Origin: Bimuria novae-zelandiae CBS 107.79
Lineage: Eukaryota; Ascomycota; Dothideomycetes; Pleosporales; Didymosphaeriaceae
DNA length: 64,000 nucleotides
Reading direction: 5' to 3'
Assembly (NCBI GenBank): GCA_010015655.1
Contig: ML976729.1
Location: 120,495-184,494 of the forward strand
The translations under genes and the position numbers were made by a program. Below, in pieces: positions 1-10,635 of the stretch (its first letter is position 1; each line of letters begins with the position of its first letter). The notes below the pieces were generated by a model that was given only the letters and a program-made list of their open reading frames with translations, was not told the origin of the DNA and did no database searches.

Positions 1-553
1 GGGTTTTTTGCCTGTACGCGCAGCCAGAAACGTCCCTAATTGTTACTTTCTGTGGCGGAGTTGTCTCCATAGCTAAGTCCTGAGCGACCTTATCTACCCA
101 TATCCAAAGCTGACCTGCGTAGTAGTACTCCGGGATAAACTCTGTATCAAATTTTGGCTTGTAGAGATCCTTTTTAGGACCCACAAAGGCCTGCCAGCGA
201 CAAGTAACGTACGGCGACTCCGCTTCAGATACCCCAGTAGCTGATTTTGTCTCCTCTTCCTGAGTTTCTCCCTGCGTAGGGTCGCCAACGCTGGGCGGGT
301 CACTGGGTAGATCACTGGATAATACGATTGCTGGCAGTGGCTGCGCAGACGGAGGCTCGATATCATGATCAAGGCTAACTGGATCAGATACAGCGTTGTC
401 CTCCGGCGGAGGAGCATCCTTCTTGGATACTTGTCTCCGTGATTGGGTACCTTTGGCAGCTGCTGCAGGCGCCCGGCGCGCACGTTTTGAAGGATTTTTA
501 CCTCCATCAAATGGCTGGGTAGCTGTACGCTTACGCTGACTACGCGGCGGCAT
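1..553 (-). CDS. Accessory ORF of mariner copy M1, 5' part, intact reading frame
   Basis: From an ATG at 551-553 the minus strand is open to the window edge (about 184 codons, no stop). The product starts MPPRSQRKRTATQPF and has a basic, Lys/Arg-rich N-terminus that looks like a nuclear-localisation or DNA-binding stretch. A Pro/Ser/Asp-rich linker follows, then a better-ordered segment with CRWQAFVGPKKDLY and FIPEYYYAGQLWIWVD. I do not recognise the family. The longer minus-strand reading from 648 to 94 is another frame that lacks an ATG, so it is a shadow. The same protein continues in damaged form in M2 (8707-10396), where it is convergent to the transposase. Role inferred only: an element-encoded helper or DNA-binding factor. 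Confidence 0.6.
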   Translation of the reverse strand, partial: MPPRSQRKRTATQPFDGGKNPSKRARRAPAAAAKGTQSRRQVSKKDAPPPEDNAVSDPVSLDHDIEPPSAQPLPAIVLSSDLPSDPPSVGDPTQGETQEEETKSATGVSEAESPYVTCRWQAFVGPKKDLYKPKFDTEFIPEYYYAGQLWIWVDKVAQDLAMETTPPQKVTIRDVSGCAYRQKT

Positions 554-694
554 AATACAGGTATTGATACAGGGTGAATGTTCGCTGTAATCATTGTTTT
601 ACTAACAAATTGGGTGATAGAAAATATTTTCTGGGAAGCTGGGGCCACCTCGGCTGCCCGAAGTGGGGCGGGACGGTATTTCGGAAAGCACCGA
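1..694 (-). mobile_element. Mariner-type DNA transposon copy M1, right end (truncated by window start)
   Basis: This segment aligns base by base with 9818-10537 of the fuller copy M2, including the terminal inverted repeat near 661-694 (core cggtatttcgga preceded by aagtggggcgggac). Nearly all differences are C/T or G/A, and M2 carries the mutated state, so M1 is the less RIP-damaged copy. A TA dinucleotide at 695-696 fits a Tc1/mariner target site. Everything left of base 1, including the transposase, lies outside the window. Confidence 0.8.
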
Positions 695-1229
695 TAGTCC
701 AGGTTAGCTTATATGGGCTCCCAAGGACTTTTCATACGAGATAGCTACCGCCGACAATCGGATGTAACATGAACAACTACGATTTCACGTTATCATCTAA
801 GTGCGGAAGAACATGAAAAAGTGATTTTAGACGTGTAGTTGAGCTGGGTCGCCGCACCTGTGGCAGCGCGGGATCGCATTCTCTCTACCATAGGTACATA
901 TTTCGACCGACTATGAAAGATTACGTCAGCAACGCTAAGACATCCCCCACAGCATCTAACTCCTATTGTGTGTTTCCGAAGATAGTCGGCGTTGGCGCTG
1001 ACGTGCGGGGTACGAAGGAGCGGCGATCTTACTATCTCTTCTCCCGAGGTAACTTCTCAGCCACATACGTAGAGTACAAAACAGTAAACCTAGCCGATGT
1101 AGAATTTGCCAATCACTCTTTCTCTGGCCTCGATGCAACCGTGTTGACGAACTTATCAAATTTCTACGTTCACTCGTTCAATCTTAAGACGCTCCTCTTC
1201 ATCACGCACATTTTGACATCGGTTCCACA
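695..1229. other. Spacer and upstream region of the aldolase-like gene
   Basis: GC-balanced sequence without RIP signs. The short ORFs read here in other frames have no supporting features. It should contain the promoter and 5' UTR of the gene starting at 1230, but I see no convincing TATA box at a defined distance. Confidence 0.4.
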
Positions 1230-2216
1230 ATGTCACCGCCATCAGCCACCGAGCCTTATCGCAACGATGATGCGAAGCCCTCAAACGCCGCGCCGCTCGA
1301 GCCAGGTATCACCGAAACTGAGGCCTCGGTGCAAAAGATGAAAATTCCGGGACCGCCCAAGTTTAACGATCCGTACAAGAAGCGCGCATATCTGAAAGGC
1401 AGACTGGCTGGTGAGATACATGAATTCACTAGGCGCTAAAATCCCACACGCTGATGGCGAATCAGCTGCCTTCCGCATATTTGGCAAATACGGATACGAT
1501 GAAGGAGTGGCAGGCCACATAACGCTACGCGACCCTGTTGATCCCGCGACATTCTGGGTGAATCCTTTTGGCGTTTCCTTCAGTCTCATGAAAGCGTCGG
1601 ACCTGATCCGTGTGGATGAAGAGGGTCATGTCATTGACGGCGGCGAATGCAGACTGTTGAACAGGGCGGCATACATGATCCATTCCGCAATTCACCAGGC
1701 AAGACCTGACGTGGTCGCTGCTGCGCACTCGCATTCGATCTATGGTCGGTCATTTTGCACATTGGGTAGAAAACTAGATATCATCACACAAGACGCCTGT
1801 GCATTCCATAACGTAAGCTCACCGCGCCGCTGAAGAGAAAAAAACACTGAAAGCTCCAGGATCACGTCGCATATAATTCTTTCCGAGGTATTGTTCTCGC
1901 AAAAGAAGAAGGAGAAAACATTGCTCAGTGCCTTGGGCCGCACAAAGCTGCGTTGCTGCAGAACCATGGACTCTTGACTGTAGGCCACAGCATCGAAGAA
2001 GCAGTGTTTTGGTTTGTGAGTCTGGATAAGTGCTGCCATGCGCAACTTCTAGCCGATGCTGCTGCTGGTGGACGGGGTGGGGAAACGATTAAGATTGAGG
2101 AAGAAGATGCGGTGTTTACGAGTAAGACGATTGGGACACACACGGCGGGATGGTTCTCTGCAAAACCTATGTTTGACCTGATACATAGAGAGACTGGTGG
2201 TGAATACCTGGAATGA
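1230..2216 (+). CDS. Class II aldolase/adducin-domain protein, three exons, intact
   Basis: Exons are 1230-1410, 1466-1812 and 1860-2216 (885 nt, 294 aa). The introns are 55 and 47 bp with GTGAGA...CAG and GTAAGC...CAG borders. Splicing joins LKGRLA to AAFRIFGKYGYDEGVAGH and ACAFHN to DHVAYNSF, so the reading frame is continuous. Family motifs are visible: GHITLRDPVDPATFWVNPFG, the zinc-binding type HSH (His148, His150) in AAAHSHSIYGR, and LLQNHGLLTVG (His212). The class II aldolase/adducin fold includes fuculose-phosphate aldolase-like enzymes and non-catalytic adducin heads. Fungal members of this approximately 300-residue type are usually described only as domain-containing proteins, so the substrate is unknown. 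The N-terminal 45 residues look disordered. No signal peptide is seen, so it is probably cytosolic. It lies between transposons yet carries no RIP-type stops. Confidence 0.88.
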
Positions 2217-2877
2217 TTCCAATCAGCTTTGCTCAGCATATAGGAAAACGGAATCGAGGCAAGGCCAATCTAATTTGTACACCAGTAGTGGATTTCAATT
2301 GCAAGGCAAATGCTGCGAAGACAGAACTGAGTGTAACAAAAGAAAAGGACTAGCCAATTGAGATTGCACGGGATGTGGGTCAGGTGACGGGCAACATTTC
2401 GACCTCTGGACTGGTCAGAACAGCTGCGACATCGACCTCGCCGCTAAAGATCATGCCAGAGCAGCAAGCGAATAGCCGCAATCAAGCGCGATCTTGAACA
2501 TTAGGACGTGGCCCGTTGGGGGAGCGGGTCAAACAAGCGCTGAATGATAAGGCACCCAAAAAGGATGGACGCTGAACCCATGGCGGTTGTAGTGTGAGAC
2601 CACTTGAGCTGCAGGCGGACACTGAGCTAAATGCTTGCGCTCAACTGTGAAAACTCAGAAATATTGTGTGCTGTGAACGTCCGCACAATCCACTTCCGTC
2701 AAACTCTTGGCAAAGATCCCAATCCTTACTCTTTTGTTCACCAACGGCGCCACCATACCAGGCAGCTTGCCACTACCTAGGTACCAGTGCAGGTATTTCA
2801 CGAGCTAATCTATGAGGGCTAGCAGGTCTATGCCGAACGTGCAGACCATCCATAAAACCGCGGTGAATAACTACATA
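2217..2877. other. Intergenic, 3' side of the aldolase-like gene
   Basis: About 660 bp of balanced-composition DNA. I see no conserved ORF and no repeat. It ends at the TA (2876-2877) that flanks element P1. Confidence 0.4.
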
Positions 2878-2949
2878 AGTCGGGCACCCTAGTTTCCGAC
2901 ACCCCCCATTTTCCGACACCCCGCCAAATTTCGCCGCTGCCACCACTCT

Positions 2950-4740
2950 ACGTTGCGAATGTGCTTACAGCTTCATTAAATAATTTTAAAAAAGCATTAA
3001 AAAAATCGTATTTAAAGGATTTTAATTGCTTTCTTTATCTATACTTAAATCACGATTAAGATACTATCGTGTTAGTTATTAATTCCGTGCTAAATATCGC
3101 ACTAATAATTACTCTACTTCCTCCTTAGAGCTACTCTCTTCCTCTATAATAATAACCCCTTGCTCTACGCTTCTTACCTTACAAACACGTTAAGCAGGCT
3201 CTTAATTAGTTTAAAAGAGAACTTCTATAAGACTTACAAAGAGATCGTTTAGATTAGTTATAACTTTATAGCGTTTTAGTAGGTTAGCTTACTCTACCTG
3301 CTTACGCAAGAAAGCAATCTCATAGTTTTATATAGTAATTATTATTAAGGTATAGTTAAACGCTATAGTAGTAAGCTAAACGCATTATCGTGTAGTTAGT
3401 AAGAAGTTCTTTCTAAAAAATAGCTTTATAACATCGCTGCCGCGTTTTAGCGTCCTAATATCTATAGTAGAAGGGGGTGGTGTTGACGGCCGTTCGCGCA
3501 CTACTACTTAGCGAGAACCTAAGGGCTTCCTTACGCTCTTAGGGTATAAGCCTGTTACCTTCCACCCAAATCGGATACACTACTCTTAAAGGCCAATTTT
3601 ACGTACTTTTACATAAAATTCGAGAAACTTGGCCTTCTTAAGCTTTATTTTATCTATCTAAGCCGTATATTCGCCGATAAAGCGCCGATACGCCGCCTTC
3701 AGACTTAAGAAACAGCCCAAATCTAAAGGCTAGAGTAGATGTAAAGTATAAGCAGGGAAAAAGAGTAAGTATATATTATTTAAGTAATATATAGTTATAA
3801 ATTTGTCTAAATATAACTACTATAGCTATTAACGATAAGTAACTGTGCCTTAGAGGGATTATCAGGCTTAGTTTATAGCAAAAACACCTTTTCTAGCCAC
3901 TTGATAGCGATGTTATTACTCGTCTATCTATTTTACGAAAAGGTAACATGCTAGCCCAGGTTCTAAGCTAAAAACTCCTTTTTAAACCACTGCTCCTAGA
4001 TGCTCTTAGCCTTAAAAATAATAAGGGGGTCTAGAGTGACGCCGAGCGCAGAGATACACTCTACTATAAAGGTCTAAGTATAGGCATTTATTATCTTAAC
4101 TAGTACGGCGTTTAGGCTCTCCTGCGAGGAGCCTATAACAAGCCTATTAATGCCCTAGCCCTCTATAATACCGCCCTTATTAGCATTATACCTGCGCTAG
4201 GGGGGAATCCAGCTCACCGTTTCGTATAGGTTAAATAAGTGCCTAATATTTTTTAGAGTAGCCTTATTTACGCGTTCCTAGCTAGTCTAGCGACTTAACT
4301 TTAACTTAATAGCTAGGTAGCGTTATATAAAGTAACTAGTCCACTTCTTCCCTAGGTTTTTATAGTTACCCTATTACTTAAGAATAATAATTATAATAGC
4401 CCGTACTTGCGCGTACGTTAGCGCATAACTAAAGGTCTCTTACTAAAGAATCTATTTCTCTAAAAGCTCTTCTTAAATAGTTATAAGCTATTATTTACTA
4501 TCGTGAGCATACTAATAAGGTTAGGCACTATTAAAGTGGCCGCGAAGAGTATTGCGTAGGACCCTATGTTAGGTAGTAGTAGTAGCTAAAGCGACCTTAG
4601 ATTTAAGGTTTACAAGCGCATTCTAGACATCTTCTTCTATATATCTAGCTATTTAAAGGTAGCGAAAATAGTGCAAAAAATATTTTTAAAATTAGCAAAG
4701 AATTAAGTTTTTAAAGTTAATATTTAGTCGTGGTGTATAG
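2950..4740 (-). pseudogene. Decayed pogo/Fot1-type transposase of P1
   Basis: No long ORF survives. Around 3560-3700 on the minus strand one frame reads AAYRRFIGEYTA, then KLKKAKFLEFYVKVRKIGL, then CIRFGWKVTGLYP. This is the diagnostic region downstream of the catalytic core in Fot1/pogo transposases, where family members read 'aYrr.ig', 'F...y..aR' and 'GWrAtGL.P'. Many in-frame stops correspond to CAA/CAG to TAA/TAG changes, as expected of RIP. The limits are set by the terminal repeats and are approximate. Confidence 0.7.
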
Positions 4741-4790
4741 TGGGGGGCGAGGTTGCGGGGCTGTCGGAAACTATGGGGTGTCGGAAACTA

Positions 4791-6929
4791 CTGTGCCCGT
4801 GCGCGCAGCGACCCGAATCGCGCAGCGACCCACCCAACCAACATTGGCCTACCAGCAAAAATGAGGCTGTAGAGCCACATACAATAGCTATTATCACGAG
4901 ATCTTGAGGTGTAGTAGTATATAAGACAATGCGATCAATTTATACTATCTATATTTTCCTAGAAGCTTAATTAGGCGGCCACTTTTAGCTAGTTTTGGTG
5001 GTGGTTCAGGTGCTAAGGATGCCGGGCCCTTACTACTACTAGAGGCCACAACACGACGCTTTTTTGCTAAATTTAATAGAGCTTTGTGTAAGGCTTTTCG
5101 CTTAGGCTTATTTGCCTATTGTAATAGTTTTTAGGAGGTTGCAGTCTCTTTATTCCGTTGTTTTTGCTCTTTTGCAAGCCTGGCATTCTTAGCCTTTATA
5201 GCCCTCTTATTCTCCTTCCTTTTTTTAGACTCCTTTCTCTTAACACGCTTCCTTTTAGCCTCTTTCTCTTTAGCAAGCTTGTTGCTGGCTCTATTAACCT
5301 TACGCTAAGTAATTGCAACTTTCTCTTGCTCTTTGTCTCTCTCTTTAATAGCTAAACGTGTGTTTACCTCTCTAATCTTGCGAGGAGACCAAAGGACTGC
5401 TCTACCATGGTAATTTTATTACTATTATAGGTTAAGAGGCTTGCTTTGCTTCTTGTGCCTTGCTTAGAGCTGAAAAGCGTTTTAAAGTTGCTCGCTTTTA
5501 TACTCAGCCATGTCCTTGTCTGCTTGGAGTTTGTGGATAGTAAGAGAGAGAGATCTAGCCTTATTTAAAGCTAGGTCTTTCACTACAAAGCGTAAGAGAC
5601 GCTGCACTCGCTGGAAGTTGCCCTTAATAGCTGCTAGAGAGTCCTCTAAGGCCTTACTCTTATTATAAGAGTTATGGTTAAAGCGTTTAAGTACACGCTC
5701 TAATTCCTAAGGCTATATACCTATAGCCTCCTAGGCCTTTAAAATTATGTCTTCTTTAAAGGAGGAGACCTAGGCCTGCCAGAAGAGTGGAAAAAAGTCG
5801 CTTTTGTTAATAGGAATTAGCCCTTAGGTGGTTTGGAGATGGTCACTGAGCGCCTTAGAGTAGGCTAATAAGAGAGACTTAAATATCACCACATCAAGTA
5901 GTTAAAGCGTATAGGTAGAGTAAGGTGGTAATATAGCCAGGATGATGCGGTGGGATTCGCAATAATTAATAAAATCTATTATAAGGTGACTGCTATAGCC
6001 ATCCACGATAAGGAGATAGTAATCTCTAAGTGCCTTCTCTTTTGTAGTCCGTTGAAACACCTGTTCAAGCCAGGACAGGCCTATCTCATTATTACTCCAT
6101 CCTGTGGGAGAGGTAGAGCAGAAAATGTCGTGTTTTCCAACCTCTATACCGGCAACCCAGGTGTCTCTTAAACCACCCAAAGCTGCAAAGATGAGGCCAG
6201 GTGGTAGAGCACTCCCATCAGCACAAATTGTTGCCAAGCAAGTGACAAATTCTCTCTCTCCATCCTGGAGAGCTGCTATCACCTCTTTTCTCTCCCACAT
6301 CTCACGGTTGAAGATGCGTTTAGAGCGTCCTAAGATGCCTATGAGGAAGCCCTTCTCATCCATATTGTATGTGTTACATGCCTGAATGTTGTACTAGGCC
6401 ATCTTCTCGTGAAGGAGATCAAAATAGAGCCTGTATTTAAGGTAGGAGTCAGCGTGGTGGCGAACAGCGTCCATTGCCTTGCTCCATTTTAAGACAATAC
6501 GGTCGTTGTTTCGGTGGAGGAAGCGTGACACCCAGGACTCTAAGATTTCTTAGTAGGCAATAACTAAGGCAAAATTGCGCATTATCTCTCTTATGGGAGG
6601 CAGCCTGCGCTCTGTAAGCTTATTAATATGCTGTAGGAGGGCCTGCTCTTGTTGTGGGCTGAGAGCGCGTTGGTTGAGATCTTTAGTGGTCCTGGACTGC
6701 TAACGGCCCTGCTGTCTGCGGCGTAGCGTGGTTACGCTCACACTAAACATTTTCGCGAATTGTCTATACAAAAGTTTTTTCCCTAGTTCTTGCGCATTAT
6801 ATGCTGCAATCGCATCGTCAATTAGTGCCATGGTGGTGGAGTTATAACGCGTTGAAGTTGGTTACTTGTCTGCAGGTTTGGTGTTGGTGGGTCGCTGCGC
6901 GATTCGGGTCGCTGCGCGCACGGGCACAG
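4791..6929 (-). mobile_element. Pogo/Fot1-like DNA transposon P2, complete, inserted into the P1 terminal repeat
   Basis: The 2139-bp element has inverted ends ctgtgcccgtgcgcgcagcg (4791 on; reverse complement ending at 6929). Exact TA duplications lie at 4789-4790 and 6930-6931. Each terminal repeat holds two gcgcagcgaccc boxes separated by gaatc. Removing P2 and one TA rebuilds the right inverted repeat of P1. RIP damage is much lighter than in P1. Confidence 0.92.
4945..6831 (-). pseudogene. Pogo/Fot1-type DDE transposase of P2, full length with scattered stops
   Basis: A single minus-strand frame of 629 codons runs from an ATG (6829-6831) to a TAG (4945-4947). It is interrupted only by point stops and has one uninterrupted part at 5902-6363. 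The N-terminus (MALIDDAIAAYNAQELGKKL) with a helix-turn-helix psq/CENP-B-like segment (YRQFAKMFSVSVTTLRRR) is the DNA-binding module. The DDE_1 catalytic core follows: MDEKGFLIGI, DGSALPPGLIF, LLIVDGYSSH and LDVVIF, with all three aspartates retained. The C-terminal about 150 residues are very Lys/Arg-rich with repeated KRK/AKEK runs. Known pogo/Fot1 transposases cut and paste at TA, which matches the flanks. The stops and lost residues make it a recent pseudogene. Confidence 0.85.
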
Positions 6930-7320
6930 TAGGGTGCCCGACTTATTGTATATGTGTAGCCACAGGGACGTTTAGGATTTCATGCGCGGTACCGGAGTCC
7001 AGGAAACAAAAGTATGTGGGGCTACTGATGTCTCGTATCGGGGCAAACAGGATGTACGACCTGATACCATGTCGGCCTGCAGGCTGGCTAGAGAAAAAAA
7101 ACATGCTCTGCTTCCACGGTACGTCCCCACCCGGCGGAGCTTCTGACTCTTCTCAGCAACCACAACGCGCCCACGTTATTGTCGTTTCCGAAATACCGTC
7201 CCGCCCCACTTTGGCGGATTTTTCTGTCAGCACTTAGTAATCGGTTCCTCACCAACACTTTCGTACACCTGTTTTGTGAGCGATAAAATGATTACACGGA
7301 ATATTCACCCTAGGTAAATA

Positions 7321-8310
7321 ATGCCGCAGGATCTAGGGAGACCTACTAGGCACCGCCTATAGTAATTACTTATCTAGGCTATTATAGATCGCGTTAACGA
7401 TGGGAAAAATAATAAAGCTATCTATAGAGAGCTCGGCGTTGACCCAAAAATAGTACGCAAATATAGGCTTAACCTAAAGGCCTTTAGTAAGCTAATTAGG
7501 CTAAGATACGTACGTCGTGGTAGGCTACCTTTACTTAAGCAATACTATAGAGACGCGCTGCTTAAAATGCTGCGTAGTAAGCTAATATCTTATATAGATA
7601 AGATGCAGGACTTCTTGTATAATAAGTACAACGTTAAGGTATCCCTTACGACTCTAGATAGAGAGCTTAAAGCTATGCGATAGAGTAGGAAGGCAGCCTT
7701 AAAAGTAGCTAGGGAGCGTTATAAGGGTTTTTATTAAGCCTTTTAAGCGCGTTACTAGTAAATCTATTAACCTAATTAAATTATCTACTTTAATAAGAGC
7801 GCTTGCAACGAGCGTACAAGGGATTAAAAGTATAGCTAGAGTAAAGTTAATATAGCCTACCACGTTAGCTACTTAGCTAAGCGCTTAGAGAGGTAGAGCT
7901 TACTACTAGTTATAGACAATAATAGATACCTCGCCTATATAATTTTTTAGGGAGCGATTACTATAGAGCTAATAGAGGACTTTATTACTAATTAAGTACT
8001 CCTACACTATAGTCCTTAGCTAGGAAAACGCTTAGTAATAGTCCTCGACAACGCGTCTATCTATCAATTAGTGAGGCTAGCTAATATATACGCAAAGGCA
8101 GGCGTAATTATAAAATTTCTGCCTCCTTACTTACCTAATATAAATCTAATTAAGTAGACTTTTAAGGCGTTAAAGACCTAGATCTGGCGGCATTACTAGG
8201 GCGCTAAGGCGTACGATAAATTTAAGTATTTTCTAAAGAAAGCTATATTAAGTATATGCTATAAAAGCTCTACAGGTAACTTCTTTAAGTACTATAAATA
8301 GGCGCCATAA
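7321..8310 (+). pseudogene. Tc1/mariner-type (DDE_3) transposase of M2, RIP-inactivated
   Basis: One frame of 330 codons starts at ATG 7321 (MPQDLGRPTRHRL). A helix-turn-helix segment is visible (KAIYRELGVDPKIVRKYR), followed by RRGRLP and KVSLTTLDRELKAM. The catalytic part reads FNKSACNERTRD, VIVLDNASIY, FLPPYLPNINLIK and TFKALK. In functional fungal relatives the first motif is FDESACNER and the last NPIEE. Here D has become N and E has become K, both G-to-A changes, besides about 20 in-frame stops. The second aspartate (LDN) survives. The protein is therefore inactive, but the family assignment is clear. Confidence 0.8.
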
Positions 8311-8706
8311 AGGTATTATACTATAGTTAATAGTATATATTTAGTATTCGCCGGAGTGGTTTTATACTATCGTTAGTAGTACATAGTTAGATATATTCTG
8401 TCAAAGTTAGTTTTAGAGATCAGAAATCTAGCACCTGCTATAATATAAATATAGTAATCTTATAGTAGTGTAAGGGTAATTTAAGACTGCTGAATCGATT
8501 GCCGTTATCTATTTTAGTGTAGCTAGTGTGGTGGTAGAGTTGCAGAGGGTGAGGCGTACAGTGAGCAGATAAGGCGAGAAAGTTAGTGTTTGATTATACA
8601 AACAAGGTAATCATATCGGGCGATATCTATAGGATATGGCCCGTGCCCTACGCGTCAAAGATAACACCTCTACGCCCTCTGCTCGATCACCTCTACACGA
8701 TCACCT

Positions 8707-10396
8707 CTACACGATCGTCTCTCCGCCCTCTGCCTGAGTAGCTCTCAGCTGCTGTTTCTGCTCATTATCTTGCCGCTGTAGCTCCCTACATGCCTCTCGA
8801 TCACTCTCTGAAAGTCCAGGATACTGGAGTTGCCACCGAAATGCCATTTTACGGAGTCGCAGAAGCAGTGCAATTAGCAGCTTAAAATCATCTCTCTAAA
8901 TCTCGTACGGCATGCCTGTATCAGATCTATCCATTAGCATGTTCAGATCAATCCGCCTAGCCTTAACAACCCTTCTAAATACCGTCCTAATCTCTAGCAC
9001 CTCTGCAGCCATTGCCTAATCCATCCACCAGTCAAAGAAGTGCCAAGTCTGATATAAGAGCTCCATGTTGTTCTCGTACGTCAGATCTCTCCATGTTAGA
9101 TCTTTCCACGCTAGCGCTGGCACGCTCGGAGCACTCGCAGAGCTAACAGCGGGCGCTGCAGGTATAGGTGCCTGCCATGCAAGTAGCTGACTTTGTGCTA
9201 ACTAACTGACAGACAGCGCGCTGGCAGCAATCGCGCTTATAAAGCTATCCGCTGTAAACACAGACGCAGACGCCAAGCCCTGTTGCGCCTTCTCCTTTGC
9301 CTTCTCTTTCGCCTTCAGGTCCCTCGCTGTACGCAGAGCAAGGCGTATAGTATCGTCTGGCACGTCGACGCTGCACCTCTCGAGGCTGATGTTGCGCGCC
9401 CACATGGCCACAATATTACTGCTCACTGGGAAATGGTTCTCAAATCGATCAGGCTGGCCAGGCGTACGCTGGACCCAGCAGACGTACGGGTAGTTGCCAC
9501 AGTGGGTATCCTGGCACCTCCACTTATCGCGGATAGCTATTGAAGGTCCCTCAGCGACAGCATAGCCAGCAAGGATCTCTGGCAGCTCTTGTAGCTGCCT
9601 TTGTGTTGCAGTAAGTCGAACCTGGCCCTAGGAGCTAGACGAGCCTCTGCTACGTTGTTAGCCCATAGGACTAATCACCTCTATAGACTTAGTAGTAAGC
9701 GTCGCGTCAAAGTTAAGATACGTTATATTAATTAAGGACTCCCTTAGGTGCTACGCGTGCTCCACTAGCAGCGTCTCCACGCTTAAGTAATTACTATAGC
9801 TTCTGCCTCTCTAGGGTCTTTTGCCTATACGCGTAGCTAGAAACGTCCCTAATTATTACTTTCTGCGGCGGAGTTGTCTCTATAGCTAAGTCTTGAGCGA
9901 CCTTATCTACCTATATCTAAAGCTGACTGGCGTAGTAGTGCTCCGGGATAAACTCTGTATCGAATCTTGGCTTATAGAGCTCCTTTTTAGGACCTACAAA
10001 GGCCTGCCAGCGGCAAGTAACATACGGCGACTCTGCTTCGGATACCCTAGTAGCTGATTTTGGCTTATCTTCCTGAGTTTCTCCCTGCGTAGGGTTGCTA
10101 ATTAAATTAGATATACATCCGCTGGGCGGGTCACTAGGCAGGTCACTAGGTAGATTACTAAATAATATAATTGCTAGCAATGGCTGCGCAGACAGAGGCT
10201 TAATATCCTAATTAAGGCTAACTAGATTAGATACAGCGTTGCCTTCCGCCAGAGGAGGAGCCTTCTTAGATACTTTTCTCCGTGACTTAGCACCTTTAGT
10301 AGCTGCTGCAAGCGCCTGGCGCGCACGTTTTAAAGGATTTTAACCCCCGTTAAATAGCTAGGTAGCTATACGCTTACGTTAACTACGCGGCAGCAT
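8707..10396 (-). pseudogene. Accessory ORF of M2, convergent to the transposase, RIP-damaged
   Basis: It begins at an ATG (10394-10396) homologous to the intact copy in M1 and reads on the minus strand to a TAG at 8707-8709, with several stops and probably an indel. Recognisable parts in order are the N-terminal segment with TCRWQAFVGPKKELY and TEFIPEHYYASQL. A central Cys/His cluster follows (WRCQDTHCGNYPYVCWVQRT, near 9450-9510). Next come HFPVSSNIVAMWARNISLER and a Lys/Glu-rich helix (RDLKAKEKAKEKAQ). Near 8860-9080 is an aromatic stretch (LLYQTWHFFDWWMD), and the C-terminus is Arg/Gln-rich (LSESDREACRELQRQDNEQK). I do not recognise the family. The Cys/His cluster and basic ends suggest nucleic-acid binding, by inference only. 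The ending may be a RIP-made stop. Confidence 0.55.
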
Positions 10397-10635
10397 AATA
10401 TAGGTATTAATACAAGGTAAATGTTCGCTGTAATTATTGTTTTACTAACAAATTGGGTGATAGAAAATATTTTCCGGGAAGCTGGGTCCACTTCGGCTGC
10501 CCGAAGTGGGGCGGGACGGTATTTCGGAGAGCACCGATAGTATCCCGAGGCGACGATTCGCATCACAACATCAACTCAAGCATACGTCCTCAAACAGAGC
10601 TGAGGAAGTCCAGGCGATTTAAGCAATCAAAAGCC

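Larger units (their letters stand above)
2878..6943 (-). mobile_element. Pogo/Fot1-like DNA transposon P1 (interrupted by P2)
   Basis: The left end agtcgggcaccctagtttcc (2878 on) is the reverse complement of the right end once P2 is removed: 4749-4790 joined to 6932-6943. TA lies at 2876-2877 and 6944-6945. Without P2 (4791-6929) and its duplicated TA the element is about 1925 bp. The terminal repeat holds two copies of a tttccgacacccc-type box. The interior is heavily RIP-mutated and reads as a pogo-type transposase on the minus strand. Confidence 0.85.
7179..10537. mobile_element. Mariner-type DNA transposon M2 with two convergent genes
   Basis: Inverted ends share ccgaaataccgtcccgcccc (7188 on, and its reverse complement near 10508-10527). 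The outermost bases are less well matched, so the limits are the best fit to TA at 7177-7178 and 10538-10539. Length is about 3.36 kb, long for a mariner because a second, minus-strand gene fills the right half. RIP is moderate. The right 720 bp match copy M1 at 1-694. Confidence 0.75.

Noticed and set aside
94..648. Minus-strand 184-codon reading
   Set aside because: It begins at GTG (646-648), not ATG. The adjacent frame starting at ATG 551-553 matches the M2 accessory ORF and is the better reading.
913..1341. Plus-strand 142-codon ORF upstream of and overlapping the aldolase gene
   Set aside because: It overlaps exon 1 in another frame and resembles nothing. Exon structure and family motifs support the frame from 1230 instead.
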